From an uncultured Moraxella sp. (GTDB lineage: Bacteria; Pseudomonadota; Gammaproteobacteria; Pseudomonadales; Moraxellaceae), in assembly GCA_927911235.1 (NCBI GenBank), contig CAKMOY010000174.1, positions 1 through 6,143 of the forward strand: a DNA stretch of 6,143 nucleotides. Reading direction: 5' to 3'. Each line of letters begins with the position of its first letter. Within the stretch, counting starts at the first letter, position 1. Below the pieces are notes generated by a model that was given only the letters and a program-made list of their open reading frames with translations, was not told the origin of the DNA and ran no database searches. This document shows positions 1-5,272 of the stretch, one piece after another. Position numbers and translations under genes: made by a program.

Positions 1-148
1 GATTTCATTTTTCCTGCCACCTTTTTTGTGTTGTTCGTTGTATGCTTCTTGTAGTATGGTGAGCATATGAGTATAGGTACTTCTTTGGATGCCAAAGTAG
101 CGTTTAAATTGTGCGTCACTGAGTTTTTCTGCTTGTTCGGGGTATCAT
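1..148 (-). CDS. IS5-like (DDE) transposase, N-terminal fragment
   Basis: This encodes the first ~48 residues of a transposase and runs off the left edge. The reading contains EQAEKLSDAQFKRYFGIQ and then EAYNEQHKKGGRKNEI. It matches my recollection of the N-terminal helix-turn-helix of IS5-group DDE transposases (a 'LTxxQFkrltGv' start and a 'KkGGRk/p' end). The function would be cut-and-paste movement of the element; the catalytic Asp/Glu residues lie off-window. The expected start is ATG at 146-148, but it is out of frame with the rest: in the coding frame a TGA sits just before Tyr-Pro-Glu-Gln. Restoring two bases after the ATG (for example AAA in place of A) would give Met-Lys-Tyr-Pro-Glu. 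The copy is therefore either decayed or carries the same deletion-type errors as its neighbours. The family call is moderately sure, the exact start is not. Confidence 0.6.
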
Positions 149-176
149 GCTTTTGCTGTTTTTTCTAAAAATCAGT

Positions 177-206
177 ATTATACCAAATCACTATTAAGGT
201 TTGGAA
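177..206 (-). promoter_or_regulatory. Possible transposase promoter
   Basis: A perfect TATAAT on the minus strand (177-182) lies ~29 bases upstream of the transposase ATG. The best -35 candidate, TTCCAA at 201-206, is weak. It lies within the IS end, as expected for an IS promoter. Confidence 0.35.
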
Positions 207-249
207 AGAGGTCTAATCAATTTTTTAACCAAAATAAGGAAAAAATACG

Positions 250-1059
250 ATGTTTATGTCTAATCCAATTTTTGATAGTTTAAAACAAACCAATCAAAAC
301 CAACAGTTTGACGGTATTAAAGAAGCAGTTGAGCAGGTTGCTTTTGACCCTATTGATGAACGTATGGCAATCATCCAAACCGCTAATATGCGTATGGCGG
401 CTGTGTCTGTGGTGCTAAATACCACGATGATTTTGTCAGAAGGACAAGATGAAGAAGATGAGTTGTTGCCAAATGAAGTGTTGGACGGCTTGATTGAAGA
501 TGTCTTTGTTGAAGATGATGAAGATGATGACGAAGTGGTTGATGAAACGGTAAAAGCACAACTTACGGCTTTTGTTATGGAAGCATTGATTGCTTTTGGT
601 GTCAAAGAGAGTGTTATTAGTGATATGTTTAATACTGATACCGATGTTGCCGATACTGCCATTGAAAAGCGTGTGAAACCGTGCTTGAAAATCTACCTGA
701 TGACGGTGAGCCGTTAGATGAGTTTTTAAATGCCTATATCTTTTGGGTGTTGGTATTGATGAAGAAGACAGTGAAGAAGGGTTTGATGGGGTTGGTAGTA
801 CAATTAAAAAACTGTTTGGCGGTAAAACATCAACCCAAAAAATCGGTGGCAAAACGTTCAGATATAAAGCAGAAAAAGTCATTAAGAACGGCAAAGCTGT
901 TTTTAAAAATGTTCGTGTTGGTGGTGGTCATGTTAAGCTAAGTGCAAAACAAAAGGCGGCTTTAAAAAAGCACAACGAAAAGCACAGCTTGGCTCTGCAG
1001 TCATGAAACGTGTTAAATCCTTTAAAAAAGGGTTTAAATTAGGTTTGCATGACCGTTAA
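250..1059 (+). CDS. Unrecognised protein with acidic middle and basic tail, three frameshifts
   Basis: I do not recognise this family. ATG at 250 has AAGGA at 236-240 at good spacing; ATG 256 is too far from it. Three reading frames follow each other (250 to ~674, ~675 to ~743, ~743 to ~968), then a return to the first frame ending in TAA at 1057-1059. Restoring one base at each of ~675 (G), 741-744 (T run) and 964-969 (A run) gives one ~270-residue protein. Residues 83-99 are almost all Asp/Glu. From about residue 185 the protein becomes strongly basic, with Gly/Lys-rich segments, then Lys-Gln-Lys-Ala-Ala-Leu-Lys-Lys, and an end of Phe-Lys-Lys-Gly-Phe-Lys-Leu-Gly-Leu-His-Asp-Arg. No signal peptide or membrane segment is visible. 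The basic tail would suit nucleic-acid binding, and the location suggests a phage or satellite structural or accessory protein; both are inference. It converges with the antirepressor gene. Confidence 0.65.
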
Positions 1060-1110
1060 AACGTCATAGCAAATCAATCGGTATTCGTTAATATTTTATG
1101 TAGGGTAGCA

Positions 1111-1145
1111 AATTACCCCACCTAACAAAGCTAGGCAGGGTAATT
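1111..1145. terminator. Stem-loop between convergent genes
   Basis: AATTACCC (1111-1118) pairs with GGGTAATT (1138-1145). Inside it CCTA (1121-1124) pairs with TAGG (1132-1135), leaving a two-base internal loop and a seven-base apical loop. It lies 52 bases after the stop of the plus-strand gene and 23 bases beyond the stop of the minus-strand gene. On the plus strand T-rich sequence follows only about 15 bases later, so it is not a textbook terminator. A shared bidirectional terminator is the simplest reading. Confidence 0.5.
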
Positions 1146-1167
1146 GTTAAAGGTTTTGTTTATTTTT

Positions 1168-1968
1168 TTAACAGGCTATCTCATTACAACTTGGATAATC
1201 ACAGCCAATACGATACTGACGAGAGAGCAACTGCTCAACATCACCGCCAAACACCTTTTGGCAAGAACTTGACAAATTTTGCTCAAACTCATTTGCCGAC
1301 TGCATAATCAGCTTTTCACATTCCGCCATTATCAAATCAGCATCTTCATTATTTCTCAAAATGCGTTTGATAATTATCTTTCGGCTTCAGCCACCGTATT
1401 ATTCAACCTTACCACCGTTTTATAAATATCCAACATCTCATTGGCAATAATCGGCAAATGCTCCACCTCAAATACCGCAGGACTAGGCGTACCAGTCGCA
1501 AATCGTAACCGTGTCCAAATTGCATTCACAGCCGATTGCTCCCAACGCATAGAATGCGTAGTTAGCCAAATCAAGCGTTTAATATTTAACGTATCTGCAT
1601 TACTTACATAGTTGCGTTTTTCGCATTTTGGTTTTGGAGCGTGATACCGCCCTGTTTGACGAATAGTTGGCAACACATCATTAAACACCCAATCTTGAAA
1701 CTTTACCGCACTTGGCAACTTACTACCAAAATCAACGGTAAACATCAGGTTCATAAATTACACGGACGTTTTGTAAACCACCTGCTGTTTTAAGGGGGTA
1801 GTGTTTCACGACCCCATTGCAATGGCGTGAAATAGCATCTTTCGTATTTGTATAACCCAAAGCGTTTGCAACATCTTTGGCAACAAACATCGGCGTATTA
1901 TTTTCATCAACAATAATACGCACATTATCAGATTGGTTAAAGGTAAAAGTTTGGGTTAATACGTTCAT
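1168..1968 (-). CDS. Bro-N domain antirepressor-like protein (Ant type), frameshifted
   Basis: This resembles phage antirepressors, which inactivate a prophage repressor to allow lytic growth. ATG at 1968 has a strong AGGAG (1975-1979) six bases upstream. Residues 1 to ~115 form a Bro-N DNA-binding-type domain: FVAKDVANALGYTNTKDAIS (28-47), then YEPDVYR, then FGSKLPSAVKFQDWVFNDVL and Pro-Thr-Ile-Arg-Gln-Thr-Gly. The C-terminal part (RLIWLTTHSMRW, later EHLPIIANEMLDIYKT, then a Cys-containing end) I cannot place firmly; ORF6C or P22_AR_C-like domains are candidates. The frame breaks at 1728-1735, where two restored T residues give the usual Tyr-Arg-Leu-Ile-Phe-Gly-Ser-Lys. It breaks again at 1379-1381, where one restored A gives Glu-Lys-Ile-Ile. 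The repaired protein has ~267 residues and ends with TAA at 1168-1170. Its leader carries a likely C4-type antisense target, so translation is probably RNA-controlled. Confidence 0.8.
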
Positions 1969-1974
1969 AACGAA

Positions 1975-1995
1975 CTCCTAGTTAGTTTTCTGAAA
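1975..1995 (-). promoter_or_regulatory. Antirepressor Shine-Dalgarno and putative antisense-RNA target
   Basis: On the minus strand the leader reads TTTCAGAA (1995-1988), four bases, AACTAG (1983-1978). AACTAG shares its last two bases with the AGGAG ribosome-binding site (1979-1975). Both patches are exact reverse complements of TTCTGAAA and CTAGTT in the RNA encoded just upstream, in antiparallel order and each pair separated by four bases. Pairing would cover the edge of the ribosome-binding site. Confidence 0.6.
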
Positions 1996-2016
1996 AAAAC
2001 CTTATTAAAAATAAGG
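1993..2016 (-). terminator. Rho-independent terminator of the C4-like RNA
   Basis: On the minus strand CCTTATT pairs with AATAAGG across a three-base loop (2000-2016, seven perfect pairs), followed by seven T (1999-1993). It ends about 25 bases before the antirepressor start codon, so it would separate the upstream RNA from the antirepressor mRNA or act as an attenuator. Confidence 0.8.
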
Positions 2017-2095
2017 GTGTCAAGAGTTTCAGAACCGCAACTAGACGGCTGACAGCTTTTCCTTACGGTATTGTATGACTGCCAACTCTCGACAT
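1993..2095 (-). ncRNA. C4-like antisense RNA controlling the antirepressor
   Basis: Minus-strand folding gives a three-way junction. P1: TGTCGAGAGTT (2094-2084) pairs with AACTCTTGACA (2028-2018), 11 pairs including one G-U. P2: GGCAG (2083-2079) pairs with CTGTC (2055-2051), one G-U; inside it CC-GTAA-GG forms a small GNRA-type hairpin. P3: AGCCG (2050-2046) pairs with CGGTT (2037-2033), one G-U, and exposes the eight-base loop TCTAGTTG. A terminator follows immediately (2016-1993). The P3 loop plus its 3' flank matches two patches in the antirepressor leader. C4 RNA of phages P1 and P7 (known biology) likewise lies upstream of ant on the same strand and silences it through two short complementary patches. 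The fold, position and complementarity are visible; the family assignment and 5' end are inferred. No convincing promoter was found for a start near 2095; it could be processed from a longer transcript. Confidence 0.6.
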
Positions 2096-2156
2096 AAGAA
2101 GTCCAATAGGTGGATTAACTGACTATTATGATGAGAGATTGCCAAATAATAGGCAT

Positions 2157-2184
2157 AAAAAAGCCACTTTTTCGTAAAATGTGG
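2157..2184 (-). terminator. Rho-independent terminator of the short RNA
   Basis: On the minus strand CCACATTTT pairs with AAAAAGTGG (2184-2164; one A-A mismatch) around a three-base loop, followed by C and six T (2162-2157). It is the second terminator in a row downstream of the integrase, which argues for an independent transcript between the two. Confidence 0.75.
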
Positions 2185-2215
2185 GTAACGCTAGTTGATA
2201 GAGTTCTGACGCTCT
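2157..2215 (-). ncRNA. Putative short RNA repeating the antirepressor leader target
   Basis: A good promoter (2223-2251) and a strong terminator (2157-2184) bracket ~59 bases on the minus strand. The RNA would begin with a weak AGAG/CTCT hairpin (2215-2200). It contains TCAGAA (2209-2204) and CAACTAG (2197-2191), the same two patches found in the antirepressor leader and in the same order, but with a six-base spacer. It could therefore bind the C4-like RNA and act as a decoy, or it could be a duplicated remnant of a leader. Start, end and existence are inferred from the signals only. Confidence 0.4.
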
Positions 2216-2222
2216 AAAACAT

Positions 2223-2251
2223 ACTATACAACAAAAAACCCACCTTGTAAA
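2223..2251 (-). promoter_or_regulatory. Sigma70-type promoter for the short RNA
   Basis: Minus strand: -35 TTTACA (2251-2246), exactly 17 bases, -10 TATAGT (2228-2223). It overlaps the integrase terminator hairpin, so integrase transcription could interfere with it. Predicted start is near 2215. Confidence 0.45.
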
Positions 2252-2256
2252 GTGGA
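2233..2256 (-). terminator. Integrase gene terminator
   Basis: Immediately after the integrase stop, minus-strand CCACTT pairs with AAGGTGG (one bulged G, three-base loop), followed by GTTTTTT (T run 2238-2233). The hairpin also contains the -35 element of the next promoter. Confidence 0.65.
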
Positions 2257-2260
2257 GTAG

Positions 2261-3874
2261 TTAAAACAGCTCAATCAATCGCTCTTTGTGCAGGGTGTAA
2301 TAAGCGGTAATATCCGCCCAAACGCCTTGCACATACTTATAAACATGGTAGTCATCAATTCGCAAAACATCAAGCGTGCGACAGTCAAAATGTGTCGCAC
2401 CATCTGGCAAATCATCAATCGTAAAATGCTTGAACAAGTATTTTTCCCATGCGTCTTGGGTATAATCAAGGGTAAAGCGTTGCCTTGCATTGTCCCACAA
2501 AAACACATTATCCACGCCCAAATGTAGGGTAAAATCATCAACAATACGTTTTGACGGATGAAAATCTTTAACAAAACTATCCAAAAACGGTTGGATAAAA
2601 TCCCAATTTGCCTGAAGCATGGTTGGATTTTTGGCGATTTCTATCGCTTTCTTGGCATGGGCAATGTCCACACGGTTGATGTGGCGTTTGACCGTTTTGG
2701 TGGTGATGTTATGCTCGCTGTGTAGTTTTTTGGCATTGGCAATGGCGTCCACATAGTCCAAGCGGTCGCTACGTTTTTTGAGATTGACATACCGCTGAAG
2801 GCTCGCCCACGATGAATGTAGGGTGATTGTCTGTAGCTGTGGAATGCTAAAACCATCTTCTGCGTAACGTGTGGCACATTCATGGCGTAAATCATGAAAG
2901 CGTAAGCCGTCAATCTCGCAAATCTTGCACCCTCTAGCAAAATAGGACGAAATGGTCTGTGCATTCATAGGAATAAGCAAATTTTGGTCATAGCCTAAGA
3001 TAGACATACGGTTGCGTGTTGTTACGTCCAAACACTCGTCAATCAGTAGTAGGGCGTTTGGCTCAAGGTGTGCGTATTTGTGATTGCCAATCGTGCCGTT
3101 GGGGTTTTTGACATCTCGGACAAGCCATTGGTTATTAGCTCGGTCAAAATCAGACAGCAAAAGGTGGCATAGTTCATCTTGGCGTCTACCTGTGTAAATG
3201 GCAAGCCACATGATAAGGTGCATAGGGATTGAACCACGACCAACAGCCCATTCACGATAAAAAAAGTTGGTCAAAAGCTGTAATTCTTCGCCTGTTGGTA
3301 AGCGGTCAAGCTGTTTTGATTTGCCAACGATTCTGGATTTTTTTAAGCCACGCATGGCAAAGTCAAATTCGGATTTGACATGGTTTAAATCCATACCCCA
3401 AACAAAAATCGCATGATTGATAACCGTGCTAATCTCACTCAAATCCTTTAAAACAGTGGACGGTGAAACGGCATTTTGCATATTTTCCACATCGCCACGC
3501 CTACGCCACATCGCAAATGATGAAAAATCATGACGTGTTAAGGTGAATACATTGGCTTTGCAAATATCATAACGAGCAATGCGTTTTAGGTTGGTTTCGT
3601 GCTTTTCGTTGTACTGCCCCTGTGTTTGCACGCTATAATGCTCAATCATCTGGGCAAGGGTGTTGCCATAGACAGATTGTGTGGATTTTTTGAGAATATC
3701 AGGGTTAATCTCAATCTGGGCTTCTATCTTTTTTATCCACTCTTTGGCTAAACTTTCTTTACTAAAGGTTTTGGATTTAGTAAAATTTGGCGTATCTTGA
3801 CGCTGGATTCTGACTGTTGCGGTATAACGAAAAGATTTACCGTCTTTGGTCTTTCTCTTGCTGATTGTACCCAT
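2261..3874 (-). CDS. int: Tyrosine recombinase (phage-type integrase) with long C-terminal extension
   Basis: A site-specific recombinase that would integrate and excise the element. Numbering from ATG at 3874 (537 residues): an N-terminal arm-binding-like part (RYTATVRIQRQ near 17-26), a core-binding helical part (~65-180), then a catalytic domain from ~190. Visible active-site residues are Arg231 in TGRRQDEL, a probable Lys266, His327 and Arg330 in RFHDLRH, His353 in LHSSW, and Tyr362, nine residues after His353 as usual. About 175 further residues (363-537) follow the tyrosine, far more than the few tens normally found; I recognise no domain there. The frame stays open upstream to 4057, but that stretch is very AT-rich and does not resemble protein. 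ATG 3874 (MGTISKRK) gives the expected integrase start; ATG 3898 is possible. No frameshifts, unlike its neighbours. It is divergent from dusB, which suggests dusB marks the integration site. Confidence 0.9.
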   Translation of the reverse strand: MGTISKRKTKDGKSFRYTATVRIQRQDTPNFTKSKTFSKESLAKEWIKKIEAQIEINPDILKKSTQSVYGNTLAQMIEHYSVQTQGQYNEKHETNLKRIARYDICKANVFTLTRHDFSSFAMWRRRGDVENMQNAVSPSTVLKDLSEISTVINHAIFVWGMDLNHVKSEFDFAMRGLKKSRIVGKSKQLDRLPTGEELQLLTNFFYREWAVGRGSIPMHLIMWLAIYTGRRQDELCHLLLSDFDRANNQWLVRDVKNPNGTIGNHKYAHLEPNALLLIDECLDVTTRNRMSILGYDQNLLIPMNAQTISSYFARGCKICEIDGLRFHDLRHECATRYAEDGFSIPQLQTITLHSSWASLQRYVNLKKRSDRLDYVDAIANAKKLHSEHNITTKTVKRHINRVDIAHAKKAIEIAKNPTMLQANWDFIQPFLDSFVKDFHPSKRIVDDFTLHLGVDNVFLWDNARQRFTLDYTQDAWEKYLFKHFTIDDLPDGATHFDCRTLDVLRIDDYHVYKYVQGVWADITAYYTLHKERLIELF

Positions 3875-3900
3875 GTTTGCACCCTGTATTTGAAACATTA

Positions 3901-3949
3901 TTGTAAAATTTACAACATCAATAAAAAATGTTGTAAATATGATACAACA
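3901..3949. promoter_or_regulatory. Operator-like palindrome cluster at the integrase promoter
   Basis: Overlapping inverted repeats of one core word lie here. TTGTAAA-A-TTTACAA (3901-3915) has seven-base arms. TTTACAACAT (3909-3918) faces ATGTTGTAAA (3928-3937), ten-base arms with a nine-base gap. TGTTGTA (3929-3935) faces TACAACA (3943-3949). They cover the -10 and the start region of the integrase promoter, a natural place for a repressor or excisionase. They could also be RNA hairpins in the leader. Confidence 0.5.
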
Positions 3950-3968
3950 AAAACGCAAAAATATGCAA
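3939..3968 (-). promoter_or_regulatory. Likely integrase promoter
   Basis: Minus strand: -35 TTGCAT (3968-3963), 18 bases, -10 TATCAT (3944-3939). The predicted start is near 3932, about 58 bases before ATG 3874. The -10 lies inside a palindrome. Confidence 0.4.
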
Positions 3969-3988
3969 ATATATGAAAAAATATGCAA
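3957..3988. repeat. Direct repeat pair, possible recombinase or excisionase arm sites
   Basis: AAAAATATGCAA occurs at 3957-3968 and 3977-3988, 20 bases apart, about two helical turns. A short inverted pair, GTTTTTAC (3989-3996) and GTAAAAAC (4013-4020), follows. Repeats between integrase and attachment gene often serve as arm sites, but the sequence here is AT-rich, so chance is possible. Confidence 0.35.
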
Positions 3989-4094
3989 GTTTTTACATAA
4001 AAATTTAAATGCGTAAAAACAGCCAAAAACGTGGGTAAAACACCAATAAAAAACCATTAATAATTAACATTAAAATCATTAAAAACAATAACTT

Positions 4095-5091
4095 ATGAAA
4101 AACCACCCCTTACTCACCCCCATGAATATCGGTAATGAAACCATCGCCAATCGGTTGATACTAGCCCCGATGGCAGGCGTAACGGACAATCCGTTTCGTA
4201 GACTTTGCCGAGCCTATGGAGCAGGTCATGCCGTGTCTGAGATGATGACATCGGATGCGACATTGTTTGCTCATAACAAAACCTTATACCGTGCCAATTT
4301 TGACGGTGAAATTTCGCCCATTTCCGCCCAAATTGTCGGTTCAGAGCCTGACAAACTTGCCGAATCCGCTCGTTACCAAGTCGCCAATGGGGCAAAAATC
4401 ATTGATATTAACATGGGTTGCCCTGCCAAAAAAGTGTGTAAAAATTGGCAGGTTCAGCGTTGTTGCAAGACGTTGATTTGGTGAAAAAATTATTAGAAGC
4501 GGTGGTGAATGCTGTTGATGTGCCTGTAACCCTAAAAACTCGCTTGGGCTTTGAAAATGGCAAAGAAAATATTTTGACCGTTGCCAAAATTGCCGAAGAC
4601 GTTGGCATACAAGCTCTAACCATTCACGGACGCACCAGAGAAGACAAATATCTGGGGCAAGCTCGCTATGAGCTGATTGGCGAAGTCAAAAAAATGCTAA
4701 ACATTCCGATTATCGCCAATGGCGACATTGACAGCCCACAAAAGCCAAAGCCGTGTATGAGATGACAGGGGCGGATGCGGTGATGATAGGGCGGTCGGCA
4801 CAGGGTCGTCCGTGGATTTTTAAGGAAATTCATCATTATTTGCAAACAGGTGAGCTACTGCCAAATCCCACGATTGATGAACTGCGTGAAATTGTACTCA
4901 CCCATTTACAAGGGCTTTATGCCTTTTATGGTGAATATTCTGGCTGTCGTATCGCTCGCAAACACATTGCTTGGTACACCACAGGTATTGCCAATTCCAA
5001 CGCCTTTCGCCAAGCCATGTATGGCGAAGAAACCACAGCAGGACAATTTGCGGTGGTGGATAAATTTTTGACAACGGCGGTGTATGATTAA
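4095..5091 (+). CDS. dusB: tRNA-dihydrouridine synthase B, two frameshifts
   Basis: A cytoplasmic FMN-dependent enzyme that uses NADPH to reduce uridine to dihydrouridine in the tRNA D-loop. Visible family motifs: [12 protein letters not shown] (24-35), then VSEMM, then [11 protein letters not shown] with catalytic Cys109, then [33 protein letters not shown], and a C-terminal helical domain with [19 protein letters not shown] followed by LAGSALLQ indicates DusB, not DusA or DusC. Two one-base losses break it: the A run at 4440-4444 (one A restores Val-Cys-Lys-Lys-Leu-Ala-Gly-Ser) and at 4740-4743 (one A restores Gln-Lys-Ala-Lys-Ala-Val-Tyr). The repaired protein has ~332 residues, normal for DusB. 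ATG 4122 aligns with the E. coli DusB start, so the first nine residues may be non-native; no clear Shine-Dalgarno supports either. fis, a common downstream partner, is absent; an opposing gene ends four bases away. Confidence 0.9.
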
Positions 5092-5095
5092 TCTT

Positions 5096-5272
5096 TTATA
5101 ATTGGTGTAACAAGTCATCCATCAAATCATCAAAGGCATCGTGCGGTTGATTGTTAGTATTATTGGTTGCATTACTGGGTGAAGTGTTCGGTTTTGGGCT
5201 TGACACAGGGGTGGGCTGTAGGTTAGCCTTTTGCGGTTGCGGTTGCGGTTGCGGTTGCGGTTGTGGTTGCGG
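5096..5272 (-). CDS. C-terminal end of an unrecognised Pro/Gln-rich protein
   Basis: The minus-strand frame ending with TAA at 5096-5098 encodes a run of Gln-Pro, then KANLQPTPVSSPKPNTSPSN, an Asn/Thr-rich stretch, and the acidic-amphipathic end HDAFDDLMDDLLHQL. This looks like a natural C-terminus: a low-complexity linker followed by a short terminal helix. The stop lies four bases from the dusB stop, a typical tight convergent pair, so it probably belongs to the dusB genome. Upstream of ~5272 the frame continues to 5359 but is out of frame with the ABC exporter reading and looks like noise there. The true N-terminal part is therefore missing, apparently replaced by other DNA. Function unknown. 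Confidence 0.5.
   Translation of the reverse strand, partial: PQPQPQPQPQPQPQKANLQPTPVSSPKPNTSPSNATNNTNNQPHDAFDDLMDDLLHQL

Larger units (their letters stand above)
1..214 (-). mobile_element. End of an IS5-like insertion sequence (partial)
   Basis: The window begins inside an insertion sequence. The start of a transposase reads leftward off the edge, and about 65 bases of non-coding end sequence follow up to roughly 214. The outermost bases on the minus strand (214 to 199) begin AGACCTCTTTCC, a plausible terminal inverted repeat for this family. The TAA next to it (214-216) could belong to the target duplication. The other end lies outside the window, so neither the inverted repeat nor the duplication can be confirmed. 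Confidence 0.5.

Noticed and set aside
294..662. Long minus-strand open frame with a Ser-rich tract opposite the acidic protein
   Set aside because: The Ser run is only the complement of the Asp/Glu codons; no ribosome-binding site, and it is a shadow of the plus-strand gene.
2211..2220. GTTTTAGAGC on the minus strand resembles the start of some Cas9 crRNA repeats
   Set aside because: A single ten-base match with no repeats, spacers or cas genes; it is explained as the promoter-start region of the short RNA.
3875..4057. Integrase reading frame extended upstream to 4057 (61 more residues)
   Set aside because: The stretch is AT-rich, rich in Phe/Cys/Ile, overlaps the palindromes and promoter, and does not resemble integrase N-termini. 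ATG 3874 fits better.
4055..4082. Three CATTAA words upstream of dusB
   Set aside because: Spacing is irregular (13 and 9 bases) in very AT-rich DNA, so chance is sufficient.
5231..5272. Hexamer repeat as a phase-variation switch
   Set aside because: Six-base units do not change reading frame, and the repeat sits in a low-complexity linker rather than at a promoter or gene start.
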